A DNA stretch of 64,000 bases, taken from the NCBI RefSeq assembly GCF_020889785.1, contig NZ_JACMYK010000016.1:20812-84811 (forward strand). The letters run 5' to 3'. The position numbers were made by a program, and so were the translations under genes. Below the pieces are notes generated by a model. It made no database searches. It had not been told where the DNA came from and worked only from the letters and a program-made list of their open reading frames with translations. Positions 31,806 to 39,858 of the stretch are shown piece after piece. The stretch is from Bradyrhizobium acaciae. GTDB lineage: Bacteria; Pseudomonadota; Alphaproteobacteria; Rhizobiales; Xanthobacteraceae. How positions within the stretch are numbered: the first letter of the stretch is position 1; the number at the start of each line of letters is the position of its first letter.

Positions 31806-33811
31806 GACGCGGCCGCAGGTTCGACTTCGGCTAGCTCGACGCCTTCACCGACGATGTCGCCGACCTTGCATTTGAGCTTCTTCAGCACGCCTGCGTAGGG
31901 CGCGCGCAGGGTCTGCTCCATCTTCATCACTTCCAGCGTCAGGATCGGTGCGCCCTTCTCCAGGGTCGCGCCCTCCTCGGCCAGCAGCGCGACCACGGTG
32001 CCCGGCAAGGGTGCCACGATCTTGTCCTCGCCGACCTGCTCCTCGCTCTCGCCGCCGAACGGATCGACCCAATGCAGGTCGAAGCGGCCGTTGCGGGTGC
32101 GCAAATAGAGTTCGTGGCCCTCGATGACCGAGGCGACGCGCGACTTGAGGCCGTTGAGCGTCAAGTCAAAGCCGTCATCGCCGGACGACGAGATATCAAA
32201 TCCGAGCTCACGGCCGCCGATCGAGAGCGTGGACGGTCCGTTGCCGTAGTGGAGCGTGATGGTGTGGGCAGTCTCGTGGCCCTGCCGGAACGAAAACACC
32301 CGCTGACGGCGGCCGACCGGCATCCAGCCGAACGCCTGCCAGGGCGAGTTCGCCTCGCTCTGCGCAGCCTTCCGCTCATCATTGACGATCGCAGCCACCG
32401 CCGCGCACAGCTCGAACTCGCCGGCGGCGCCCGTGCCTGCCGTGAGGTTCTTCAGCTCGCGCTCGATGAAGCCGGTATCTATTGCATTGGCCCGCGTCTG
32501 CGGATGCGTCACCAGTGCCGACAGGAACGGGATGTTGGTGACGATGCCGCGGACATCGGTCTGTTCCAGCCCGCGATTGAGCTTCTCGATCGCCCCCTCG
32601 CGCGTCGGCGCCCAGGCGATCACCTTGGCGAGCATCGCGTCGTAATACGGAGAGACGTTATCTCCGCTGCGATAGCCGGCGTCGATGCGCAGGCCGTCGC
32701 CCTCCTGCGGCGTCCGCCAGGTCTTGATGCGGCCGACCGAGGGCATGAAGTTCTTCTGCGGATTTTCCGCGTAGACGCGCGCCTCGATGGCGTGTCCGTT
32801 CAGCTTGATCTCGTCCTGCTTCAGCGGCAGCGCCTCGCCGAACGCGACGCGGAGCTGCCATTCGACGAGATCGACGCCGGTGATGAGCTCGGTGACGGGA
32901 TGTTCGACCTGCAGGCGGGTATTCATCTCGATGAAGAACACGTCCTTGCCGTCGGAGACGAACTCGATGGTGCCGGCGCCCACATAATTGACCGCCCCGG
33001 CGGCTTTTCGCGCGGCTTCGCAGACCGTGTCACGCTGCGCGGCGTTCAGGGTCGGCGACGGCGCCTCCTCGATCACCTTCTGGTGCCGGCGCTGCAGCGT
33101 GCATTCGCGCTCCCAGAGCGAGAGCAGATTGCCATGGCTGTCGCCGATGATCTGCACCTCGATGTGGCGCGGGTTCTGTACGTATTTCTCGATCAGCATG
33201 CGGTCGTCGCCGAATGCCGCCTTGGCCTCGCGCTTGGCGCTGGTGATCGCGGCCGCAAGGTCTGCCGCTGCATTGACAACGCGCATGCCGCGGCCGCCAC
33301 CGCCGGCAGATGCCTTGACCAGCACCGGGAAGCCGATTCGGGTCGCAGCCTCCGCCAAGGTCGCCTCGTCCTGGGCCTCGCCGTGATAGCCCGGCACCAG
33401 CGGCACGCCGGCCTTCTCCATCAGCGCCTTCGAACCGGATTTCGAGCCCATCGCGGTCATCATCGCCGCGGTCGGGCCGACGAACACCAGACCGGCATCG
33501 AGGCAGGCCTGCGCGAACTCGGCATTTTCGGACAGGAAGCCGTAGCCGGGATGCACGGCTTCCGCCCCGGTCTGCTTTGCGGCCGCGATCACGCGCTCGA
33601 TGTTGAGATAGCTGTCGCGCGCCCGTGCGGGCCCGAGCAATACGGCCTCGTCGGCCAGCGCGACATGCATGGCGTCGCGGTCGGCCTCGGAATAAACCGC
33701 GACGGTGCGCAGGCCCATGGCGCGCGCCGAGCGGATGACGCGACAGGCGATCTCGCCGCGGTTGGCGATCAGAAGCGTACGGAAGCGCCGGTAGAGTCTT
33801 GAGCGGTCCAT
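31802..33811 (-). CDS. mccA: Methylcrotonyl-CoA carboxylase biotin-carrying alpha subunit
   Basis: Carboxylates biotin with ATP for the leucine pathway step from methylcrotonyl-CoA to methylglutaconyl-CoA. The 669-residue product contains the biotin carboxylase N-domain (FRTLLIANRGEIACRVIRSA), the ATP-grasp with KASAGGGGRGMR, the EMNTRLQVEHPVTE motif and a C-terminal biotinyl domain with the modified lysine in LEVMKMEQT. The ATG at 33811 lies 14 bp after mccB. Also called liuD. Acyl specificity is inferred from the mccB/ivd/HMG-lyase neighbours. Confidence 0.94.
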   Translation of the reverse strand: MDRSRLYRRFRTLLIANRGEIACRVIRSARAMGLRTVAVYSEADRDAMHVALADEAVLLGPARARDSYLNIERVIAAAKQTGAEAVHPGYGFLSENAEFAQACLDAGLVFVGPTAAMMTAMGSKSGSKALMEKAGVPLVPGYHGEAQDEATLAEAATRIGFPVLVKASAGGGGRGMRVVNAAADLAAAITSAKREAKAAFGDDRMLIEKYVQNPRHIEVQIIGDSHGNLLSLWERECTLQRRHQKVIEEAPSPTLNAAQRDTVCEAARKAAGAVNYVGAGTIEFVSDGKDVFFIEMNTRLQVEHPVTELITGVDLVEWQLRVAFGEALPLKQDEIKLNGHAIEARVYAENPQKNFMPSVGRIKTWRTPQEGDGLRIDAGYRSGDNVSPYYDAMLAKVIAWAPTREGAIEKLNRGLEQTDVRGIVTNIPFLSALVTHPQTRANAIDTGFIERELKNLTAGTGAAGEFELCAAVAAIVNDERKAAQSEANSPWQAFGWMPVGRRQRVFSFRQGHETAHTITLHYGNGPSTLSIGGRELGFDISSSGDDGFDLTLNGLKSRVASVIEGHELYLRTRNGRFDLHWVDPFGGESEEQVGEDKIVAPLPGTVVALLAEEGATLEKGAPILTLEVMKMEQTLRAPYAGVLKKLKCKVGDIVGEGVELAEVEPAAAS

Positions 33812-33825
33812 GGTCAGATCCTGGG

Positions 33826-35430
33826 TCACATCCTGAACAGGCCGAATTTCGTCGGCTCGATCGGCGCGTTGGCGGCGGCCGAGAGGCCGAGCCCGAGCAC
33901 CAGGCGGGTGTCGGCGGGATCGATCACGCCGTCGTCCCAGAGCCGCGCGGTGGCGTAATAAGGATTGCCCTGCTTCTCGTATTGCGCCCGGATCGGCTCG
34001 CGGAATTTGTCTTCTTCCTCCGCCGACCAGCTCTCGCCCTTGGCCTCGATGCCGTCGCGCTTGACCTGGCTCAGGACCATCGAGGCTTGCTCGCCGCCCA
34101 TCACCGAGATGCGCGCGTTCGGCCACAGCCAGAGGAAGCGCGGACTGTAGGCGCGGCCGCACATGCCGTAATTGCCGGCGCCGTAGGAGCCGCCGATCAC
34201 AACGGTGAATTTCGGCACCCCGGCGGTCGCAACCGCCGTCACCAGCTTGGCGCCGTCGCGGGCGATGCCGCCGGCCTCGTACTTCTTGCCGACCATGAAG
34301 CCGGTGATGTTCTGCAGGAACACCAGGGGAATGCCGCGCTGGCAGCACAGCTCGATGAAATGCGCGCCCTTCAGCGAGCTTTCGCTGAACAGGATGCCGT
34401 TATTGGCGATGATGCCGACCGGATATCCCCAGATATGGGCGAAGCCGCAGATCAGCGTGGTACCGTAGAGCTTCTTGAACTCGTCGAATTCGGAGCCGTC
34501 GACGATCCGCGCGATGATGTCGTGGACGTCGAATGGCTTGCGGCCGTCGGCGGAGACCACGCCGTAGATTTCCTCGGCGGGAAACAGCGGCTCCTGCGGG
34601 GGGCGCATGTTGAGCGGTGCCTTCGCCGGCGGCTTCAGCGTGCCGACGATGCGGCGCGCGATCCCGATCGCGTGGGCGTCGTTCTGCGCATAGTGATCGG
34701 TCACGCCCGACTGGCGCGAATGGACATCGGCGCCGCCGAGCTCTTCGGCGGTGACGACCTCGCCGGTCGCGGCCTTCACCAGCGGCGGACCGCCGAGGAA
34801 GATCGTGCCCTGATTGCGCACGATGATGCTCTCGTCCGACATCGCCGGCACATAGGCGCCGCCCGCCGTGCACGACCCCATCACGATCGCGATCTGCGGG
34901 ATGCCCTGCGACGACATCTGCGCCTGATTGTAGAAGATGCGGCCGAAATGTCGCTCGTCCGGAAAGATCTCGTCCTGCAACGGCAGGAAGGCGCCGCCGG
35001 AATCCACCATGTAGACGCAGGGCAGATTGTTCTGCCGCGCGATGTCCTGGGCGCGCAGATGCTTCTTCACCGTCAGCGGGTAATAGGTGCCGCCCTTGAT
35101 GGTGGCGTCATTGGCAACGATGATGCATTCGCGGCCCGAGATGCGCCCGACGCCGGTGATGACGCTGGCCGAATGTACGTCACCGCCGTACAGCCCATTG
35201 GCGGCCAGCGGCGACAGCTCGAGGAACGCGGTGCCGGGGTCAATCAAGAGATCGACCCGATCACGCGCCAGCATCTTTCCGCGCGAGGTATGCCGCTTGC
35301 GCGATGTCTCGCCGCCGCCGCCGGCAACCTGCTTGAGCTTGTCGCGGAGCTCCGCGACCAGGCTGCGCATCACGTCGGCGTTGCGGGCGAATTCTTGGGA
35401 TGTGGGATCGATCGTCGAATGAAGCGGCAT
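33826..35430 (-). CDS. mccB: Methylcrotonyl-CoA carboxylase carboxyltransferase beta subunit
   Basis: Transfers CO2 from carboxybiotin to 3-methylcrotonyl-CoA. The 534-residue product has both halves of the carboxyltransferase fold, including [38 protein letters not shown] and [15 protein letters not shown]. It lies 128 bp downstream of ivd and directly upstream of mccA. Also called liuB. Confidence 0.95.
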   Translation of the reverse strand: MPLHSTIDPTSQEFARNADVMRSLVAELRDKLKQVAGGGGETSRKRHTSRGKMLARDRVDLLIDPGTAFLELSPLAANGLYGGDVHSASVITGVGRISGRECIIVANDATIKGGTYYPLTVKKHLRAQDIARQNNLPCVYMVDSGGAFLPLQDEIFPDERHFGRIFYNQAQMSSQGIPQIAIVMGSCTAGGAYVPAMSDESIIVRNQGTIFLGGPPLVKAATGEVVTAEELGGADVHSRQSGVTDHYAQNDAHAIGIARRIVGTLKPPAKAPLNMRPPQEPLFPAEEIYGVVSADGRKPFDVHDIIARIVDGSEFDEFKKLYGTTLICGFAHIWGYPVGIIANNGILFSESSLKGAHFIELCCQRGIPLVFLQNITGFMVGKKYEAGGIARDGAKLVTAVATAGVPKFTVVIGGSYGAGNYGMCGRAYSPRFLWLWPNARISVMGGEQASMVLSQVKRDGIEAKGESWSAEEEDKFREPIRAQYEKQGNPYYATARLWDDGVIDPADTRLVLGLGLSAAANAPIEPTKFGLFRM

Positions 35431-35486
35431 CGGTGTTGCACGTTTCGTTGGAGGACACGGTTGGACGATGAGCGGAGGATTGATCT

Positions 35487-35545
35487 GTCACCGCCGACGC
35501 GGTGACGGCCCCTCACCCCGCCCCGCTCCCTGCGAAGAGCGGGGC
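35487..35545. repeat. Two hairpins between ivd and mccB
   Basis: GTCACCGC (35487-35494) pairs perfectly with GCGGTGAC (35499-35506). GCCCCGCTC (35520-35528) pairs with GAGCGGGGC (35537-35545). The second, flanked by CCTCACCC and AGGGAGA, resembles a short repeat widespread in proteobacterial intergenic regions. No T-tract follows on the minus strand, so read-through from ivd to mccB is likely. Confidence 0.65.
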
Positions 35546-35558
35546 TAGGGAGAAGAAA

Positions 35559-36731
35559 CTACGCCGTCTTGGCGAACAGCTCGCGGCCGATCAGCATGCG
35601 GCGGATCTCGCTGGTGCCGGCGCCGATCTCGTAGAGTTTTGCATCGCGCAGCAGGCGGCCGGTCGGATAATCGTTGATGTAGCCGTTGCCGCCCAGGAGC
35701 TGGATCGCATCCAGCGCGCATTGGGTGGCCTTCTCCGCGGCATAGAGAATGGCGCCGGCGGCGTCCTCACGCGTGGTCTCGCCGCGATCGCAGGCTTTCG
35801 CCACCGCGTAGACATAGGCACGCGAGGCGCTCATCGTGGTGTACATGTCGGCGATCTTGCCCTGCACCAGTTGGAACGAGCCGATCGGCTCACCGAACTG
35901 CTTGCGCTCGTGGACATAGGGCAGCACGACGTCCATGCAGGCCTGCATGATGCCGATCGGCCCCGCCGCCAGCACCGCGCGCTCATAGTCGAGACCGGAC
36001 ATCAAGACGTTGACGCCGCGGCCGACTTCATTGAGCACGTTCTCCTCGGGCACCTCGCAATCCTCGAACACCAGCTCGCAGGTGTCGGAACCGCGCATGC
36101 CGAGCTTGTCGAGCTTCTGCGCGGTCGAAAATCCCTTCATGCCCTTTTCGATGATGAAGGCGGTCATGCCGCGCGGACCGGCGTTCGGATCGGTCTTGGC
36201 GTAAACCACCAGCGTCTCGGCGTGCGGGCCATTGGTGATCCACATCTTGTTGCCGTTGAGCACGAAGCGGTCGCCCTTCTTCTCGGCACGGGTCTTCATC
36301 GACACCACGTCCGAGCCGGCGCCGGGCTCCGACATCGCAAGCGACCCAACATGCTCGCCGGAGATCAGCTTGGGCAGATATTTGCGCTTCTGCGCCTCGT
36401 TGCCGTTGCGGCGGATCTGGTTGACGCAAAGATTGGAATGGGCGCCGTAAGCCAGCCCGACCGAGGCCGACGCCCGCGAAATCTCCTCCACCGCAATGCA
36501 GTGCTCGAGATAGCCGAGGCCCGAGCCGCCATACTCCTCCTCGACCGTGATGCCGTGCAGGCCAAGCGCGCCGATCTTGGGCCAGAGGTCGCGCGGGAAA
36601 GTATTGGAGCGATCGATCTCGGCGGCGCGCGGCGCGATCTCGTTGGTCGAGAAATCATGCACCGTTTCGCGGATCGCATCCGCGGTCTCGCCAAGGTCGA
36701 AATTGAAGATTGCCGCCCGGTTCGAGGCCAT
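35559..36731 (-). CDS. ivd: Isovaleryl-CoA dehydrogenase
   Basis: FAD enzyme that oxidises isovaleryl-CoA to methylcrotonyl-CoA in leucine breakdown. The 390-residue product has the acyl-CoA dehydrogenase fold, with [15 protein letters not shown] and KMWITNGP for FAD binding, the catalytic-Glu region [14 protein letters not shown] in the position characteristic of isovaleryl-CoA dehydrogenase, and [13 protein letters not shown] near the end. The ATG at 36731 has an AGGGAGGG site. First gene of the ivd-mccB-mccA-mvaB cluster; divergent from a TetR regulator. Also called liuA. Confidence 0.94.
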   Translation of the reverse strand: MASNRAAIFNFDLGETADAIRETVHDFSTNEIAPRAAEIDRSNTFPRDLWPKIGALGLHGITVEEEYGGSGLGYLEHCIAVEEISRASASVGLAYGAHSNLCVNQIRRNGNEAQKRKYLPKLISGEHVGSLAMSEPGAGSDVVSMKTRAEKKGDRFVLNGNKMWITNGPHAETLVVYAKTDPNAGPRGMTAFIIEKGMKGFSTAQKLDKLGMRGSDTCELVFEDCEVPEENVLNEVGRGVNVLMSGLDYERAVLAAGPIGIMQACMDVVLPYVHERKQFGEPIGSFQLVQGKIADMYTTMSASRAYVYAVAKACDRGETTREDAAGAILYAAEKATQCALDAIQLLGGNGYINDYPTGRLLRDAKLYEIGAGTSEIRRMLIGRELFAKTA

Positions 36732-36761
36732 GATCCCTCCCTTGAGATTCATCTTGCAATT

Positions 36762-36777
36762 AAACGATCATACGTTT
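36762..36777. promoter_or_regulatory. Candidate TetR operator, ivd side
   Basis: AAACGATCATACGTTT has 5-bp inverted ends (AAACG/CGTTT). It lies about 30 bp upstream of the ivd start, in the divergent promoter region. Its reverse complement resembles the site at 36858-36876. Confidence 0.5.
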
Positions 36778-36857
36778 TTTTCTTGGCTTCGCAAGCAACC
36801 GTGCTATGGTTTGGCAATGAAATCCGCAGTTCATTGAATCTGCTGGGATTTCATGCA

Positions 36858-36876
36858 ATAAACATACGGTCGTTCG
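36858..36876. promoter_or_regulatory. Candidate TetR operator, regulator side
   Basis: ATAAACATACGGTCGTTCG lies about 50 bp upstream of the TetR start. It matches the complement of the ivd-side site at about 16 of 23 positions across the extended alignment, consistent with two inverted operator copies controlling both genes. Confidence 0.5.
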
Positions 36877-36923
36877 CTTGTTTCCTGGTTCTCCCTGACA
36901 AGCCAGCACCCTCCGAGGCCCCG

Positions 36924-37583
36924 ATGGCACGCACGATCGGCTCACATGGCCCCACGACGCTGGAGGCGATCCGCAAGGCCGGCGTGCGCCTGATCTTCGA
37001 GCGCGGCTACGAGGCCATGAGCCTGCGTCAGCTCGCCGCCGAAGTCGGCATCCAGGCAGGCTCACTGTACAACCATATCTCAACCAAGCAGGATCTGCTG
37101 TTCGATCTGGTGCAGGACCATATCAACGATTTGCTGCGCGAGCTTGATCTCGCACTCGAGGGCAAGGCCGATCCGGTGGAGAAGCTGCGCGCCTTCGTGG
37201 CCTTCCACGTCAGCTATCACATGACCCGCAAGCGCGAGGTCTTCATCGCCAATTCCGAACTGCGCAGCCTCGAAGCGAAGAACTACGACGCCGTGGTGGC
37301 GCTGCGGGGCGCCTATGAACGGCGACTGGCGGAGATCCTCACCGAGGGCGTAACTGAAGGCGTGTTCGAGGTGGTCGACATCCAGGTCGCGACCTTTGCG
37401 ATCATCTCGCTGCTCACCGGGCTCTGCACCTGGTACCGTCCGGGCGGCCGCCTGACCCGGGATGCCATCATCGCGGCGCACGAGAAGCTGGTGCTGTCGG
37501 GGGTCGCGCCGCAGGCCGCGATCCGTCAACGCCGCAGCGGCAGCGAAAGTCCGCAGACCGCCGTGGCGGGTTCGCAACCGTGA
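36924..37583 (+). CDS. TetR family regulator, probable repressor of the leucine-degradation genes
   Basis: A 219-residue regulator with an N-terminal TetR helix-turn-helix (about residues 10-58, AGVRLIFERGYEAMSLRQLA to GSLYNHISTKQDLL) and an alpha-helical ligand domain. It is divergent from ivd across a 192-bp region with two related candidate operators, so the likely ligand is an acyl-CoA of the pathway; this is inferred from position. The ATG at 36924 gives the usual short lead before the helix-turn-helix; the long upstream frame is a shadow of ivd. Its stop overlaps the lrp-type gene. Confidence 0.88.
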   Translation: MARTIGSHGPTTLEAIRKAGVRLIFERGYEAMSLRQLAAEVGIQAGSLYNHISTKQDLLFDLVQDHINDLLRELDLALEGKADPVEKLRAFVAFHVSYHMTRKREVFIANSELRSLEAKNYDAVVALRGAYERRLAEILTEGVTEGVFEVVDIQVATFAIISLLTGLCTWYRPGGRLTRDAIIAAHEKLVLSGVAPQAAIRQRRSGSESPQTAVAGSQP

Positions 37584-38074
37584 CCGAGCGCCCACAGCTC
37601 GATGACATCGACCTGCGGATCCTGGCCGAATTGCAGAGGGACGGCCGGATCAGGATCAACGAGCTCGCCGAGCGGGTCGGCATCACAGCCCCGCCCTGCC
37701 TGCGCCGGGTCCGTGCCCTGCGCAGCCGCGGCGTGGTGCAGGCGATCCGCGCCACGCTCGACGAGCGGCTGCTGGGCTATGAGGTGACGACCTTCGTCCT
37801 GATCCAGCTCGACAGCCAGACCCTGGTGGCGATCGAGGCGTTCGAGGCCGCGGTGGCGGCCGTGCCGCGCTTCCTGCAATGCTGGCGGATCTCGGGCGAT
37901 GCCGATTTCATGCTGAGATGCGTCGCGCCCAGCGTCGACGACATGCGCCAGCAGCTGCTGCAATTCGCTGGGCTGCCCAATGTGCGTAAAATTCGAAGCT
38001 TTCCGGTGCTCGGCGTTTCAAAGGATGCGCCGCTGCCGATCCCGGGCGCCCTCGCCGGCAGCCCTGCGAGCTGA
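37580..38074 (+). CDS. Lrp/AsnC family transcriptional regulator
   Basis: A 164-residue regulator with an N-terminal helix-turn-helix (LDDIDLRILAELQRDGRI to ITAPPCLRRVRAL) and the RAM ligand-binding domain (VTTFVLIQLD to SGDADFMLRCV). The GTG start overlaps the TetR stop by 4 bp, so the pair is translationally coupled. Amino-acid sensing is typical of the family; a role with leucine catabolism is plausible from position only. Confidence 0.88.
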   Translation: MTERPQLDDIDLRILAELQRDGRIRINELAERVGITAPPCLRRVRALRSRGVVQAIRATLDERLLGYEVTTFVLIQLDSQTLVAIEAFEAAVAAVPRFLQCWRISGDADFMLRCVAPSVDDMRQQLLQFAGLPNVRKIRSFPVLGVSKDAPLPIPGALAGSPAS

Positions 38075-38084
38075 TTTGCCGGCC

Positions 38085-38390
38085 CTAATGCGTCCAGGGC
38101 TCCCAGCGGCGGAACGCAAAATTGTCGGCATAGGCGACCTGGCGGTGCGCCGAATCCTTCGGCTCGATCACCTGGTAGGCGATGCCCTTGCGCTCGCAAT
38201 AGGCCGTCGCCTCCTCCTTGGTGTCGAAATGCAGCGTGAGCTGCTGCTTCATGTCGGTCGACGAGGTCCAGCCCATCAAGGGCTCCACGGTGCGCGGCTG
38301 CTCCGGCTCGTAGTCCAGTTGCCACTCTTTCGTCTTGGCACGTCCCGATTGCATCGCGTTTTTGGCGGGCTTAAAAATGCGTGCGGTCAT
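38085..38390 (-). CDS. Complex I NDUFS4-like accessory subunit
   Basis: A 101-residue member of the ETC complex I subunit family (the NDUFS4 homologue of alphaproteobacteria and mitochondria). The conserved blocks are MTARIFKPAKNAMQSG, LMGWTSSTDMKQQLTLHFDT, KGIAYQVIEP and the C-terminal YADNFAFRRWEPWTH. It supports NADH:quinone oxidoreductase assembly. The start at 38390 matches the family; a longer frame begins in the upstream gap. Monocistronic by appearance. Confidence 0.9.
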   Translation of the reverse strand: MTARIFKPAKNAMQSGRAKTKEWQLDYEPEQPRTVEPLMGWTSSTDMKQQLTLHFDTKEEATAYCERKGIAYQVIEPKDSAHRQVAYADNFAFRRWEPWTH

Positions 38391-38551
38391 GGATGGTCGG
38401 CCCCGTGGGATATGCGACATGGAAGCGCTAGACTTGGAAGCGATTTGAAGGAAACTGCCGGGATAGTATAGAGACACCGTTCAACGAACTGATCGGTGAT
38501 TCCTCGATCTCGGAGGTAGCCTTCGCCGGACCGGTATAGTCATTCTACCGC

Positions 38552-38617
38552 GCTGTGACAATCTGGCCCCGGGGAGGCTTCTGGAGTCCCTTGGGCCCGC
38601 GGCCAGATTGTCACAGC
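38552..38617. promoter_or_regulatory. Long inverted repeat upstream of opgC
   Basis: GCTGTGACAATCTGGCC (38552-38568) has a perfect complement at 38601-38617, with a GC-rich 32-bp centre that adds a few more pairs. The right arm ends 42 bp before the opgC ATG, so the dyad may lie in the 5' leader (an RNA hairpin) or be a paired regulator site. No T-tract follows. Confidence 0.6.
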
Positions 38618-38658
38618 ACGGTCTTCTCGACAGCATCATCTCGAGGAAACGTCGCCCC

Positions 38659-39822
38659 ATGGAAATCCACGCTACTTTGCCCGAAAAAGGACGTGACCTC
38701 CGGCTCGATCTGTTTCGCGGGATCGCCAACTGGTACATCTATCTAGATCACATCCCCGACAATGTCGTGAACTGGGTCACCACGCGGAATTACGGGTTCA
38801 GCGACGCCGCCGACCTGTTCGTCTTCATCTCCGGCTATACCGCCTCCTTCGTCTATGCCCGCATGATGCTCGAGCGTGGCTTCATCGTGGGCGCGACGCG
38901 GCTGACCAAGCGGGTCTGGCAGCTCTACGTCGCCCACATCATCCTGTTCGTGATCTACATCGCCTCGATCAGCTATCTGGCGCTGCGCTTCGGCGATTCG
39001 GAGATCATCAACGAGTTCAACGTCGCCGGCCTCGTCGACAACGCCACCGAGACGCTGCGCCAAGGCCTGTTCCTGAAGTTCAAGCCGGTCAATCTCGACG
39101 TGCTGCCGCTTTACATCGTGCTGATGGGCCTGTTCCCGCCGGTGCTGTGGATCACGCTGCGACAGCCGAACTGGACCATGGCGGCCTCGATCTTGCTCTG
39201 GCTGGTGTCGCGACAGATGGGCTGGAACCTGCCGGCCTATCCGGCCGGAAGTTGGTACTTCAACCCGTTCTGCTGGCAGGTGCTGTTCGTGTTCGGCTCC
39301 TGGTGCGCGCTCGGCGGTGCACGCAAGAACATGCACATCATCAATTCGCCCTACACGCTCTGGTTCTGCATCGCCTATATGATCTTCGCGCTGATCATGA
39401 CGATGGCCGGACGCTTCCCGGAGTTCGGTGCGCAATTGCCGGATTGGCTCTATTCGGCCTTCAACCCGAACGACAAGACCAATCTCGCGCCTTACCGCTT
39501 CATCCATTTCGTGGTGATCGTGATCCTGACGATCCGCTTCATCCCGAAGGATTGGCCGGCGCTGGAGTGGAAGATCTTCGATCCGATGATCGTCTGCGGC
39601 CAGCAATCGCTCGCGGTGTTCTGCGTCGGCGTGTTCCTGTCCTTTGTCGGACATTTCGAGCTCTCGATGAGCTCGGGCTCGCTGTTCGCGCAGATCTTCG
39701 TCAGTATCTCCGGCATCGCGATCATGACGATCGTGGCCTATTACATCTCGTGGTCGAAGCGGCAGGACAAGCCGATCAAGCCGCCGGCGCCGAAACCCGC
39801 GGCACCGGCGAAGGCGGTCTGA
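38659..39822 (+). CDS. opgC: OpgC-type membrane acyltransferase
   Basis: Integral membrane protein of the OpgC family, which succinylates osmoregulated periplasmic glucans. The 387-residue product has about ten predicted helices, the family start GRDLRLDLFRGIANWYIYLDH, FVFISGYTASFVYARMM, and a proline/lysine-rich cytoplasmic tail. The ATG at 38659 has a GAGGAAA site; a longer frame would start inside the inverted repeat. It is convergent with the carbamoyltransferase gene, stops 36 bp apart. Confidence 0.85.
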   Translation: MEIHATLPEKGRDLRLDLFRGIANWYIYLDHIPDNVVNWVTTRNYGFSDAADLFVFISGYTASFVYARMMLERGFIVGATRLTKRVWQLYVAHIILFVIYIASISYLALRFGDSEIINEFNVAGLVDNATETLRQGLFLKFKPVNLDVLPLYIVLMGLFPPVLWITLRQPNWTMAASILLWLVSRQMGWNLPAYPAGSWYFNPFCWQVLFVFGSWCALGGARKNMHIINSPYTLWFCIAYMIFALIMTMAGRFPEFGAQLPDWLYSAFNPNDKTNLAPYRFIHFVVIVILTIRFIPKDWPALEWKIFDPMIVCGQQSLAVFCVGVFLSFVGHFELSMSSGSLFAQIFVSISGIAIMTIVAYYISWSKRQDKPIKPPAPKPAAPAKAV

Positions 39823-39858
39823 CCCGAACTATCTGAGCATGGCCTTCCGGGCCACGCT

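Noticed and set aside
35502..36923. Upstream extension of the TetR frame giving a 693-residue product
   Set aside because: The extension is the complement of ivd and has no domain; the TetR fold begins at 36924.
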